DNA of 64,000 nucleotides from Archangium gephyra. Lineage in GTDB: Bacteria; Myxococcota; Myxococcia; Myxococcales; Myxococcaceae. How positions within the stretch are numbered: position 1 is the first letter of the stretch; each line of letters opens with the position of its first letter. The notes below the pieces were generated by a model. It did no database searches and was not told the DNA's origin. It was given only the letters and a program-made list of their open reading frames with translations. The stretch spans positions 9,882,501 through 9,946,500 of the forward strand of contig NZ_CP011509.1 in the NCBI RefSeq assembly GCF_001027285.1, read 5' to 3'. The position numbers were made by a program, and so were the translations under genes. Of this stretch, positions 1 to 10,610 are shown piece by piece.

Positions 1-13
1 CGGCCAGAGCGAA

Positions 14-3000
14 CTAGCTCAGGCTCGGCCGCGTCTCCTCGATCTCATAGGCCTCGATGATGTCGCCGGGCTTGAGATCGCTGTAGTTCTCGATGCCGAT
101 ACCGCACTCGAAGCCCTGGGCGACTTCCTTCACGTCGTCCTTGAAGCGGCGGAGCGAGGCCATGCGGCCGGAGAACAGCTGCTTGCTGTCGCGCAGCAGG
201 CGGACGTAGGCGCCACGCTTCATCACACCGTCGAGCACCGCCGCACCGGCGATGGTGCCCAGCTTCGGCACGTTGAAGGTGTTGCGCACCTCGGCACGGC
301 CCAGCTTGCGCTCGGTGCGGATGGGCTCCAGGAGGTCTTCCATGGCCTTACGCACACCGTCGATGAGCTCGTAGATGATGCTGTAGGTCTGCAGCGTCAC
401 TTCCTGAGCCTTGGCAGCCGCCTCGGTGCCGGACTCGGGCTTGACGTTGAAGCCCACCACGAGGCCCTTGGAAGCGGCCGCGCGCATCACGTCGCCCTCG
501 GTCATCGCGCCCACGCCCGAGTGGATGATCTCCACGCGGACCTTCTGGCTGGAGTTGGACAGCTTCTGGACGGCCTCCTTGACGGCCTCGGCCGAGCCCT
601 GCACGTCCGCCTTGATGACGAGCCGCAGCTCCTTGGCGCCACCGCCCGCCTTGGTCTTGGCGAACAGCTGCTCGAGCGTCTCGCGGGTGCTGGGCTTGCC
701 CAGCTCCGCCTCGCGGCCCTTCATGGCGCGGTGGGAGGCGATCTCCTTGGCCGCCTTCTCGTCGGCCACCGCGTTGAGGGTGTCACCCGCGGTGGGCACA
801 CCCGACAGGCCGATGAGCTCGGCGGAGTAGCCCGGGAGCACTTCCTTCACGGACTCGCCCCGGCTGTTGTTCATGGCGCGAACGCGGCCGAAGTGCGTCC
901 CGGTGACGACGGCATCGCCCACCTTGAGCGTGCCCTCCTGCACCAGCACCGTGGCCACGGGACCGCGGCCCTTCTCCAGCTTGGCCTCGATGATGGCGCC
1001 CACCGCCGGACGGCCCGGGTTGCTCGTGAGCTCGAGCACCTCGGCCTGCAGCGCGATGTTCTCCAGCAGCAGGTCGATGCCCATCTTCTGCTTGGCGGAC
1101 ACCGGCACCATGATGGTCTCACCGCCCCACTCCTCGGGGGTGAGCTCGTAGTTGGCCAGGTCCTTCTTCACGCGGTCCGGATTGGCGCCCGGCACGTCCA
1201 TCTTGTTGATGGCGACGACGATGGGCACCTCGGCGGCCTTGGCCTGCTTGATGGACTCGATCGTCTGCGGCATCACGCCGTCGTCGGCGGCCACCACCAG
1301 CACCACGATGTCCGTCACGTTGGCGCCGCGGGCGCGCATGGACGTGAAGGCCTCGTGGCCCGGGGTATCCAGGAAGGTGATGTCACCGCGCGACGTCTTC
1401 ACCGAGTAGGCGCCGATGTGCTGGGTGATGCCACCGGCCTCGCCGGCCGCCACGTTGGCGGCGCGGATGGCGTCGAGCAGGCTCGTCTTGCCGTGGTCGA
1501 CGTGGCCCATGACCGTGACGACCGGCGGACGGGTGCGCTCGTCCTCGGGACGCGCCTCCACCTCGGGCAGGAAGTCCTCGACCTCGAAGCCCGCCTTCTC
1601 CACGCGCCAGCCGTAGTCGGTGGCGAGCAGCTCGGTGGTCTCCGAGTCGATGATCTGGTTGGCCGTGGCCATCTTGCCCAGGCCCATCAGCTTCTTGATG
1701 AGCTCGTTGGTGCGCACACCCATGCGCTGGCCCAGGTCGGACACGGAGATGCCCTCCTGGATCTTGATGACCTTCTTCTCCTCGGCCATCTGGGTGATCT
1801 GCGTCTTGGCGCCCTTCTTCGTGGGCTTCTTCTTCTTGCCGCGGATGGGGATGGTGACGCGTCCCCACACGAGATCGGAGATCTCCTGCTTGGAGGGGCC
1901 GCCCTCGCCCGCCGGGCCACGCTTGGTGCGTCCGGCCTTCTCCTTGTCCTTGCCCTTGGAGACGTCGACGAGCTCGCGGCCACGGCCGGCGTGGTCGGGG
2001 ATGACCCTGAACTCACGCTTCTCGGTGCCGATGGCGCTCTTGCCCGGCGCCATGGGGTACTGCTTGCCCGCACCGCCCGTGGGCGTCACCCGGCGAACCT
2101 GGATGAGCGGACGGGAGATGACGACGGCCTGGGTGGCCGTGGGACGCAGCGAGCGCGCATCCTGCGTGACCTGCTGGTGGGGCACTCCGCCCACCATCAC
2201 CTGCTGGCCCGGCTGACCCGGAGCGGCGCCAGGCTGACCACCCGCCGGGGTACCCGGAGACGAGGGACGCACCGGACCGGTCGACTGGATACCACCGCTG
2301 CGCTGGTACTGGCTGGGCGCGCCACGCTGGTACTGGCTGGGACCGCCGGGACGGCCTCCCTGACCACCGGGACCGCCAGGACGGCCTCCCTGACCACCGG
2401 GGCCACCGGGACGGCCTCCCTGACCACCGGGGCCACCGGGACGGCCTCCCTGACCACCGGGGCCACCGGGACGGCCTCCCTGACCACCAGGGCCACCGGG
2501 ACGGGCGCCCATACCACCGGGACCCCCCGCGGAAGAGGTCCGATTCGGACCGGAAGAAGGATGGGCCGAGGGGGTCCGGACAGTGGGTGGAACCGCCGAA
2601 GGCGGGCGGGTAGACAAGCTGGGTGACTCCTTGACAGGGGAGGACGGCTGCGCGGCGGCAGCCGGAGGCGGGGTGACCGCACGGGGCGGCTCCGCGGCCC
2701 GCGGCGCCTCAATGGCGGCTGCGGGAGACGACGGCTGCGTGGCGGGGCTCGACGGCTCCGCGGCGGCAGGCTGGGCCTCGGCACGGGGTGCCTCGGCGGG
2801 AGAGACCGGCGCCACGGGGGCGGCCGGAGTCTCGGGAACGGAAACCGGAGCAGCGGCCCGAGGCGCCTCGGTGGCGGAAGCGGGCGGAGCAACGGGAGCG
2901 GCCGGCGCCTCCGGGGCGGCGGGCGGCTGGGCAGCGGCGGCACGAGGAGCCTCGGCGGCTGGCGCCTCGACGGCCCGTGGGGCCTCGGCGACAGGAGCCT

Positions 3001-3322
3001 CGCCGGCCGACGCCTCGGCGGCACGCGAAGCCTCGGAGGCCGGAGCCTCGTCATAACCGGCGTCGGAGGACGAGGGAGCCGTCGGGGCCTTGCGGCGCAC
3101 CACGAATCCCTTGGCCGCTACCGGCGCAGCGGCCTGCTTGGGCTTCCGCTTGTCCAGAATCTTCTGTACGGCAGCGGTGGCCTGATCGTCCTCGAGCGAG
3201 GACGAATGGCTCTTGACGTCGTAGCCGAGCGCGACGAGCTCGGTCACGACCTCTTTATTGTCGAGCTCGACCCCTTGGTCCTTGAGCTCTTTTGCAATCT
3301 CGTGAACGCGCTTCTTCGACAT
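14..3322 (-). CDS. infB: Translation initiation factor IF-2
   Basis: This GTPase brings initiator fMet-tRNA to the 30S subunit and promotes 50S joining. The G-domain motifs are clear: GHVDHGKT near residue 604, DTPGHEAF near 650, NKMD near 706 and SAK near 742, followed by the beta-barrel and the C-terminal fMet-tRNA binding region. An IF2_N-like helical domain starts the protein ([12 protein letters not shown]) and a second lies near residues 515-565. At 1102 aa it is much longer than the roughly 740-890 aa of most bacteria, because residues about 55-460 are a Pro/Ala/Gly-rich linker with a decapeptide [10 protein letters not shown] array. It is the last gene of rimP-nusA-ylxR-infB. Family assignment is certain; the linker's role is unknown. 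Confidence 0.98.
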   Translation of the reverse strand: MSKKRVHEIAKELKDQGVELDNKEVVTELVALGYDVKSHSSSLEDDQATAAVQKILDKRKPKQAAAPVAAKGFVVRRKAPTAPSSSDAGYDEAPASEASRAAEASAGEAPVAEAPRAVEAPAAEAPRAAAAQPPAAPEAPAAPVAPPASATEAPRAAAPVSVPETPAAPVAPVSPAEAPRAEAQPAAAEPSSPATQPSSPAAAIEAPRAAEPPRAVTPPPAAAAQPSSPVKESPSLSTRPPSAVPPTVRTPSAHPSSGPNRTSSAGGPGGMGARPGGPGGQGGRPGGPGGQGGRPGGPGGQGGRPGGPGGQGGRPGGPGGQGGRPGGPSQYQRGAPSQYQRSGGIQSTGPVRPSSPGTPAGGQPGAAPGQPGQQVMVGGVPHQQVTQDARSLRPTATQAVVISRPLIQVRRVTPTGGAGKQYPMAPGKSAIGTEKREFRVIPDHAGRGRELVDVSKGKDKEKAGRTKRGPAGEGGPSKQEISDLVWGRVTIPIRGKKKKPTKKGAKTQITQMAEEKKVIKIQEGISVSDLGQRMGVRTNELIKKLMGLGKMATANQIIDSETTELLATDYGWRVEKAGFEVEDFLPEVEARPEDERTRPPVVTVMGHVDHGKTSLLDAIRAANVAAGEAGGITQHIGAYSVKTSRGDITFLDTPGHEAFTSMRARGANVTDIVVLVVAADDGVMPQTIESIKQAKAAEVPIVVAINKMDVPGANPDRVKKDLANYELTPEEWGGETIMVPVSAKQKMGIDLLLENIALQAEVLELTSNPGRPAVGAIIEAKLEKGRGPVATVLVQEGTLKVGDAVVTGTHFGRVRAMNNSRGESVKEVLPGYSAELIGLSGVPTAGDTLNAVADEKAAKEIASHRAMKGREAELGKPSTRETLEQLFAKTKAGGGAKELRLVIKADVQGSAEAVKEAVQKLSNSSQKVRVEIIHSGVGAMTEGDVMRAAASKGLVVGFNVKPESGTEAAAKAQEVTLQTYSIIYELIDGVRKAMEDLLEPIRTERKLGRAEVRNTFNVPKLGTIAGAAVLDGVMKRGAYVRLLRDSKQLFSGRMASLRRFKDDVKEVAQGFECGIGIENYSDLKPGDIIEAYEIEETRPSLS
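2341..2520. repeat. 30-bp tandem repeat inside infB
   Basis: Five near-perfect 30-bp units start at 2341, 2371, 2401, 2431 and 2461, with a degenerate sixth at 2491. They encode the Gly-rich decapeptide [10 protein letters not shown] of the IF-2 linker. The near-identity at the DNA level points to recent slippage or unequal crossing-over, so copy number may differ between strains. Confidence 0.9.
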
Positions 3323-3393
3323 ACGTTGCTTGGCCTTTTGCTCCGCCGGCTACCGGGCGCAGCACCCTAATCCAAAAATGTGTGCGAGTGGTG

Positions 3394-3735
3394 CTAACAC
3401 CCACTCCCCCCGGCCGCTCCATCTCGAGCCGGGCCTGACTCCAACGCCTGTCCCAGGGCCGACGGGTCGACCGCCCCCGCCTTCCCCCGGAAGGCCCTGC
3501 CAAAGGCCTTCCGCTTCACCGCCGCCGCCAGGCACCCGGCGCCGCAGAGCCAGGCTCCCCGCCCGGGGAGCCGCCTCGTCCAATCCACCACCACCGCGCC
3601 TTCGCAGCCCACCGCCAACCGGGTGAGCTCCGCCTGGATCCGCCTGGCGCCGCAACCGATGCAGCTTCGCACCGGTCCGGCGTTCGCCGGGAGTTCTTCT
3701 TTTCTTCTACTACCGGAACGAGCCTTCAGGCGCAT
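3394..3735 (-). CDS. ylxR: YlxR-family nucleic-acid-binding protein
   Basis: This small basic protein (113 aa) has the YlxR/DUF448 signature: RSCIGCGARR near the start, then a GRGAWLC motif and the central Cys/Ala/Lys segment. YlxR (RnpM) is known from other bacteria as an RNA-binding protein that modulates RNase P and is encoded between nusA and infB, exactly as here. The gene lies about 70 bp upstream of infB and just downstream of nusA on the same strand. The N-terminal 20 residues are variable, and a later start is possible. Confidence 0.85.
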   Translation of the reverse strand: MRLKARSGSRRKEELPANAGPVRSCIGCGARRIQAELTRLAVGCEGAVVVDWTRRLPGRGAWLCGAGCLAAAVKRKAFGRAFRGKAGAVDPSALGQALESGPARDGAAGGSGC

Positions 3736-3781
3736 CCCCCCTGCCAGCCGAGCGAGCTTACGACCTTACCCCGACCTTAAA

Positions 3782-5467
<1,686 letters not shown>

Positions 5468-5524
5468 CTTCTCCAAAGGTTCCACGGGCGCGCCCGCGCG
5501 AGGGCGCACCCTGTATGTGGACTG

Positions 5525-6007
5525 CTAGAACTCGAACTCCAGATTGGCCTTGGCGATGTCCTTGAAGGAGATGCGGAAGTTGCCCGCCCCTTCCACGTCC
5601 ACGGCGATGGCGTCGGCCGCCACCTCGGTGAGCGTTCCGGTGAAGTTCTTGCGCGGCGGCTCCCCGATGGGCCCGAAGGTCTTCACCTTGATCTTCTGGC
5701 CCTTCACCCGCTCGAAATGCACGGGCTTCTTCAGGGGCCTGTTCACACCGGGGCTGGAGACCTCCAGGTTGTACTCGTGGGGAACGATGTCCTCCACGTC
5801 CAGCACCGTGTCCACCGCCCGCGAGACCTGCGAGCACTCGTCCAGGCCCACCCGTCCACCCGGCTTGTCGATGAACAGGCGCAGGATCCAGCCCTCGCGC
5901 TCGCGGAGGAACTCCACCTCGAGGAGCTCCAGCCCCTCGCCCGCAACGATGGGCTCGAGCAGCTCCTGTGCCCTTGCCTCCACCGTTTGCTTGATGTTCT
6001 CCGCCAT
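5525..6007 (-). CDS. rimP: Ribosome maturation factor RimP
   Basis: RimP assists 30S subunit assembly. The 160-aa protein beginning MAENIKQTV has the RimP N-terminal alpha/beta domain (LLEVEFLREREGWILRLFID) and the family motif SSPGVNRPLKK, followed by the Sm-like C-terminal domain. The open frame continues upstream to 6109, but the ATG at 6007 gives the normal family length. It is the first gene of the rimP-nusA-ylxR-infB operon, so the operon promoter should lie in the 215 bp between it and the divergent nitrilase gene. Confidence 0.93.
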   Translation of the reverse strand: MAENIKQTVEARAQELLEPIVAGEGLELLEVEFLREREGWILRLFIDKPGGRVGLDECSQVSRAVDTVLDVEDIVPHEYNLEVSSPGVNRPLKKPVHFERVKGQKIKVKTFGPIGEPPRKNFTGTLTEVAADAIAVDVEGAGNFRISFKDIAKANLEFEF

Positions 6008-6210
6008 AGGCCGCTTCGAAAACTCCGGACTCCAAAAACACAAAAAGCGGGCACGACGGCCCACTTTTCGAGGAACTGCGTCGAAAAATGTCGGCGGCGT
6101 CCGTAACACACGCCACCTCGGGGTGTAAAGGATGACGCACCCCTTGTCCTGCCATCCAACAGTCCTCCCGGGGGTAGGGATTCCCGGGGTTTCCCTGGAC
6201 GCGGACCGGA

Positions 6211-6216
6211 TATAAC
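6211..6216 (+). promoter_or_regulatory. Candidate -10 element, possibly leaderless
   Basis: TATAAC ends only 6 nt before the nitrilase ATG at 6223. No Shine-Dalgarno sequence is present between them, and no good -35 is seen. If this is the -10, transcription would start at or next to the ATG and the mRNA would be leaderless. This is a weak call from spacing alone. Confidence 0.3.
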
Positions 6217-6222
6217 GCCCCC

Positions 6223-7026
<804 letters not shown>

Positions 7027-7077
7027 ACCAGCCGAGCACTTGTGACCGGCCCCCTGGGTCCCGGGTCCATTCCCCGG

Positions 7078-7083
7078 TACACT
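7078..7083 (+). promoter_or_regulatory. Candidate -10 element TACACT
   Basis: TACACT sits in CCGGTACACT, 20 nt before the GTG of the FecR lipoprotein gene. The same CCGGTAC-purine-CT decamer occurs before the DUF971 gene. No convincing -35 is visible, so the call rests on motif recurrence and position. Confidence 0.3.
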
Positions 7084-7103
7084 GAAGGACCGGAACCTCT
7101 CCT

Positions 7104-7571
7104 GTGAAAAGTCGCTGGTCCTATATGGTGTTCGTCCTCCTCGGGGCCTTCTCGCTCGGCTGTCCCGCCGATGAGAAGCCCGTGGCCCCGGTGCAGGCAC
7201 CGGCCGCGCCGCCTCCGGTGCGCCGTGCCCAGCTCAAGGGCCTTCAAGGAGATGTGAAGGTCAAACGCGCGGCGGGAGACGAATGGCTCCCCGCCCAGGA
7301 GGGCATGCCCCTCTTCGAGAACGACAAGGTACGAACCGTGGCTGGCGCGGGAGCACAGATCGTCTTCGCCAATGGAAGCATCGTGAACCTGGGCGACGAC
7401 GCGCTGATCGGCATCGCGGAGACGCGGCCAAGGCCCGGGCAGGAGCGCACGGACCTGACCGTTCTGCGCGGACGGGTGGACGCCGAGATGGAAGATCCGG
7501 CACGCCAGTCACTGTCCGTCACCACGCCAGCGGCCACCGTCCGGGCCGGAAGGGAGATCGTGTTCCAATGA
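7104..7571 (+). CDS. FecR-domain lipoprotein
   Basis: A 155-aa exported protein beginning at GTG 7104. The N-terminus has a hydrophobic signal segment (YMVFVLLGAFSLGC) whose Cys fits a lipobox, so it is probably a lipoprotein. Residues about 40-155 form a FecR-like domain (QGDVKVKRAAGDEW, LFENDKVRTVAGAGAQIVF). FecR domains are periplasmic modules in signalling and envelope proteins; no partner sigma or TonB system lies nearby. Its stop overlaps the next start (ATGA), indicating translational coupling to the LysM protein. The ligand is unknown. Confidence 0.75.
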   Translation: MKSRWSYMVFVLLGAFSLGCPADEKPVAPVQAPAAPPPVRRAQLKGLQGDVKVKRAAGDEWLPAQEGMPLFENDKVRTVAGAGAQIVFANGSIVNLGDDALIGIAETRPRPGQERTDLTVLRGRVDAEMEDPARQSLSVTTPAATVRAGREIVFQ

Positions 7572-8449
7572 AGAGTTCCCTCCTGCTCGCCCTGTTGATG
7601 CTGGCGCCCACCGAGGTGGTGGTCCGCGATGGAGAGTCGCTCGCCGAGGTGGCCCAGCGCACGCTGGGAGACCGCGGTGGTGCCAGTGAGCTCAAGGCCC
7701 TCAATGGATTGAAGGACAACGCGGTCACCCCGGGCACGAAGCTGAAGCTGCCCGGGCCCAACCGCGAGCTGGCCCAGCGCTCGCTGACGACGGCACGCAA
7801 CGCGCTGGCCCAGGCCGACACCAAGGCCGCCAAGCGCGAGGAGGCCGCGGCCAAGCTGAAGGAGGCCGAGGCCTACTTCCAGGGCGCGCGCTACGACGAC
7901 GCCGCCCAGGCCGCCGATGGGGCCTGGAAGCTGGTGGCCGCGACACAGCCCACCGCCTTCACCGTGGCCGTGGACGACAAGGGCGCCACCACCGTGGAGT
8001 CCAGGTCCGGCCAGCCGATCCGTGTGGAGGCCGAGGGTGTCACCCGTCCCGTCTACGCCGGAGAGAGCGTGCGCGTGGAGAAGGGCCAGCCGCCGCCTCT
8101 TCCCCGGGCTCCGCTGGGCGTGCCCCAGCCCACCTCCCCCGCCGACAAGCTGAAGCTGACCGTGCAGCCCGCCAAGAGCGGCCCGAGCCCCGTCACCCTC
8201 GCCTGGAAGCCGGTGGAGGGCGCGGAGGGTTACGAGGTGGAGCTGATCCCCGCGCGCGGGGAGAAGCGCACGCTGCCGGCCAGCGCCAACCAGCTCCGGG
8301 TGTCGCTGAACGCGGGTGCCTACCGCTGGAGCGTGCGCGCGGTGTCCCGCGAGGCCCGCTCCGAGGCCTCGGCCGAGCAGGGCTTCGAGGTGGCGGAAGC
8401 GCCGGCCAAGCCCATCAATCTCCAGGTACAGCCCTCGAAGTGGAAGTAG
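7568..8449 (+). CDS. LysM-domain periplasmic protein
   Basis: A 293-aa protein starting at ATG 7568, overlapping the previous stop by 4 bp. A signal peptide (MKSSLLLALLMLAP) leads into a LysM module (VVRDGESLAEVAQRTLGD ... NAVTPGTKLKLP), which normally binds peptidoglycan glycan. A helical stretch rich in Ala, Lys and Glu (residues 75-130) follows, then a FecR-like stretch (IRVEAEGVTRPVYAGESVRV) and a C-terminal beta-sandwich resembling fibronectin type III (GYEVELIPARGEK ... YRWSVRAVSREARSE). Such proteins are common beside FecR lipoproteins in myxobacteria. It probably acts at the cell wall as a scaffold; no enzymatic motif is seen. Confidence 0.75.
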   Translation: MKSSLLLALLMLAPTEVVVRDGESLAEVAQRTLGDRGGASELKALNGLKDNAVTPGTKLKLPGPNRELAQRSLTTARNALAQADTKAAKREEAAAKLKEAEAYFQGARYDDAAQAADGAWKLVAATQPTAFTVAVDDKGATTVESRSGQPIRVEAEGVTRPVYAGESVRVEKGQPPPLPRAPLGVPQPTSPADKLKLTVQPAKSGPSPVTLAWKPVEGAEGYEVELIPARGEKRTLPASANQLRVSLNAGAYRWSVRAVSREARSEASAEQGFEVAEAPAKPINLQVQPSKWK

Positions 8450-8467
8450 CGCGGGAGGCGCGTCCCC

Positions 8468-10168
8468 ATGCGGCTCTTCAAGACCATCCTCTTGTTGATG
8501 CTGGTGGCCAGTCTGGTGCCCACCGTGATGGTGGGCCTGCTGTCCGTGTCCGACACGCGTGAGCTGCTGGTGCGCGATGCCCAGGAGCTCACCCAGGAGC
8601 GCGTCAAGCAGCTGAAGCTGAAGGTGGAGGGCTTCCTCGCCGAGCCCACGCGCGCCGTCATGGGCATGGCGCGTGTGCCCCACTTCTTCTCCCTGCCCCT
8701 GGAGCAGCAGCAGACGTACCTGCGCGCGGTGCTCAACCAGAGCCGCGAGGTGCAGGCCATCACCCTCTTCGGGCCCGATGGCAAGCGGCTCCCCGGGCTG
8801 CAGGCCTTCGCCGTCAGTGACGTGCCCCCCACCGCCCTCGCCGAGCACGAGTCGCGCGCCGTGGCCCTGCTGGAGGGGCTCGCCGGCCTGCACTACGCGG
8901 ACGTGGTGTGGCGCCCCAGCGGTGAGGCGGTGGTGACGTTCGCCTTCCCCGTGGGCGAGCCCGTCAAGGGCTACATCGCCGCGGACGTGACGCTGGTGGA
9001 GCTGCAGACCATGCTCGCCCAGGAGCGCGTGGGCAGCACCGGCTTCGTCTACCTCGCCGACGCCAAGGGCCACGTGCTCGCTGGCGGCGGTGGACTGGTG
9101 GCCGGCCAGGACGTCTCCCACCGGCCCGTGGTGTCGCACCTGCTCAAGGGCGTGGCGCGCACCCCGGACACCGACATCCTCCACGTGGGCAACTTCGCCG
9201 AGGGCGACGAGGCCGTCGTCGCCGCCTACGCCACCCTGGCCGACCCTCACTGGGCCATCGTCTCCGAGCAGCCCGTGGCGCTCGCCTACAAGCAGGTGGA
9301 GACCATGGAGCGGCGCCTGCTGCTCACCGTGCTGGCCGCCACCGTGGTGGCCCTCGCGCTCGCCGCCTTCTTCTCGCGCAGCGTCACCCGCCCCCTCAAG
9401 GGCTTCATCCAGGGCGCCCTCCAGCTGGCCCAGGGCAAGTTCGGCCTCGAGGTCAACGTCCCCCAGAAGAACGAGCTCGGCGAGCTGGCCCGGACGTTCA
9501 ACTACATGAGCAAGCAGCTGCTCGCGTACGACCACGAGAACCGCGGCCTCTACGAGAGCCTCGAGCAGGGCTACCTGGAGACGATCGTCGCCCTGGCCAA
9601 CTCCATCGACTCCAAGGACTCCTATACCCGCGGCCACAGCCAGCGCGTGGGAGACGTGGCGGTGGAGATCGGCCGCGAGATGGCCCTCTCCGAGCGCGAG
9701 CTCAAGCAGCTGCAGTTCGGCGGCATCCTCCACGACATCGGGAAGATCGGCATCGTCGAGTCCATCCTCTGCAAGCAGTCGCGGCTGACGGACGAGGAGA
9801 TGACCATCATGCGCGAGCACCCGGCCATCGGCGACACCATCATCAAGCCGATCAGCTTCCTGCAGGCCATGCGCGCCTGCGTGCGCAGCCACCACGAGCG
9901 CTGGGATGGCACCGGCTACCCGGACAAGCTCGCCGGCGAGGACATCCCCCTGCTGGCCCGCATCGTCGCGTGCGCGGACACCTTCGACGCCTGCACCTCC
10001 ACCCGCCCCTACCAGAAGGCCATGCCCCTGGAGAAGGCGATGGAGATCCTCGAGAACCTCAGTGGCAAACAGCTGGACCCGGCCGTGGTCATCGCGCTGC
10101 GCCGGGTGCTGGAGAAGCGGGGCGTGCGCGTCGAGGGCCACCGGCTTCCCGTGAAGCTCGCCTCGTGA
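8468..10168 (+). CDS. Membrane HD-GYP phosphodiesterase with Cache-like sensor
   Basis: A predicted cyclic-di-GMP phosphodiesterase of 566 aa. TM1 (residues 5-25) and TM2 (about 284-302) flank a periplasmic Cache-like sensor domain, followed by HAMP (303-355) and the HD-GYP domain (370-560). Metal and catalytic residues are present: RGHSQRVG, LHDIGKIGI with the HD pair near residue 422, EHPAIGDTI, and RSHHERWDGTGYP with the GYP intact, so the enzyme should be active. It begins 18 bp after the LysM gene, forming a three-gene envelope/c-di-GMP unit. The sensed signal is unknown. Confidence 0.92.
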   Translation: MRLFKTILLLMLVASLVPTVMVGLLSVSDTRELLVRDAQELTQERVKQLKLKVEGFLAEPTRAVMGMARVPHFFSLPLEQQQTYLRAVLNQSREVQAITLFGPDGKRLPGLQAFAVSDVPPTALAEHESRAVALLEGLAGLHYADVVWRPSGEAVVTFAFPVGEPVKGYIAADVTLVELQTMLAQERVGSTGFVYLADAKGHVLAGGGGLVAGQDVSHRPVVSHLLKGVARTPDTDILHVGNFAEGDEAVVAAYATLADPHWAIVSEQPVALAYKQVETMERRLLLTVLAATVVALALAAFFSRSVTRPLKGFIQGALQLAQGKFGLEVNVPQKNELGELARTFNYMSKQLLAYDHENRGLYESLEQGYLETIVALANSIDSKDSYTRGHSQRVGDVAVEIGREMALSERELKQLQFGGILHDIGKIGIVESILCKQSRLTDEEMTIMREHPAIGDTIIKPISFLQAMRACVRSHHERWDGTGYPDKLAGEDIPLLARIVACADTFDACTSTRPYQKAMPLEKAMEILENLSGKQLDPAVVIALRRVLEKRGVRVEGHRLPVKLAS

Positions 10169-10200
10169 AGCCCGCCCCCGGGTTCCCCTCCCCCATCCGG

Positions 10201-10206
10201 TACGCT
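10201..10206 (+). promoter_or_regulatory. Candidate -10 element TACGCT
   Basis: TACGCT in CCGGTACGCT lies 49 nt upstream of the DUF971 start, in the same context as the element at 7078. It could give the DUF971-kinase pair its own promoter. No clear -35 is seen. Confidence 0.25.
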
Positions 10207-10255
10207 GGATGCTAAGCAGGGGCCAGCGATGTTCTGGCCCTGAAAGGGGAACCCC

Positions 10256-10588
10256 TTGAGTTTCTGGGATCGAATCAAGCCCACCGAGCGCCCCGTGTCC
10301 GCCACGGAGGTGACGCTGTCACCGGACAACACCCGGCTGAGCCTCGTCTGGGAGGACGGCGTGAAGACAGGCACCACCGCCCAGGTGCTGCGCCAGCAGT
10401 GCCCGTGCGCCGGGTGCGTGGACGAGTGGACCAACAAGCGCACGCTGGACCCGGCCCGGGTGGCCGCGGACGTGCGCATCACCCAGCTGCAGCCGGTGGG
10501 CAACTACGCCCTCACCTTCGTCTTCAGCGACGGCCACGGCACCGGCATCTACCCCTGGAAGCTGCTGCGCGAGCTCACCCAGCCGTGA
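10256..10588 (+). CDS. DUF971-domain protein
   Basis: A 110-aa protein starting with TTG at 10256, preceded by an AAAGGGGA ribosome-binding site. The domain matches DUF971, the N-terminal module of gamma-butyrobetaine hydroxylase: RLSLVWEDGVKTGTTAQVLRQ, QCPCAGCVDEWT with conserved cysteines, and the end HGTGIYPWKLLREL. Stand-alone members are linked in other bacteria to Fe-S cluster or apbC/mrp genes, but none is nearby. Function is unresolved. Confidence 0.8.
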   Translation: MSFWDRIKPTERPVSATEVTLSPDNTRLSLVWEDGVKTGTTAQVLRQQCPCAGCVDEWTNKRTLDPARVAADVRITQLQPVGNYALTFVFSDGHGTGIYPWKLLRELTQP

Positions 10589-10610
10589 AGCTGGGCGCGT
10601 GGAGGAACGC

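Noticed and set aside
521-2626. Long plus-strand frame opposite infB
   Set aside because: It is a shadow caused by GC-biased third codon positions; the minus frame is IF-2 beyond doubt.
7244-10141. 965-codon minus frame opposite the FecR/LysM/HD-GYP genes
   Set aside because: His/Leu/Gly-rich composition and no domain; the plus-strand genes have complete motifs.
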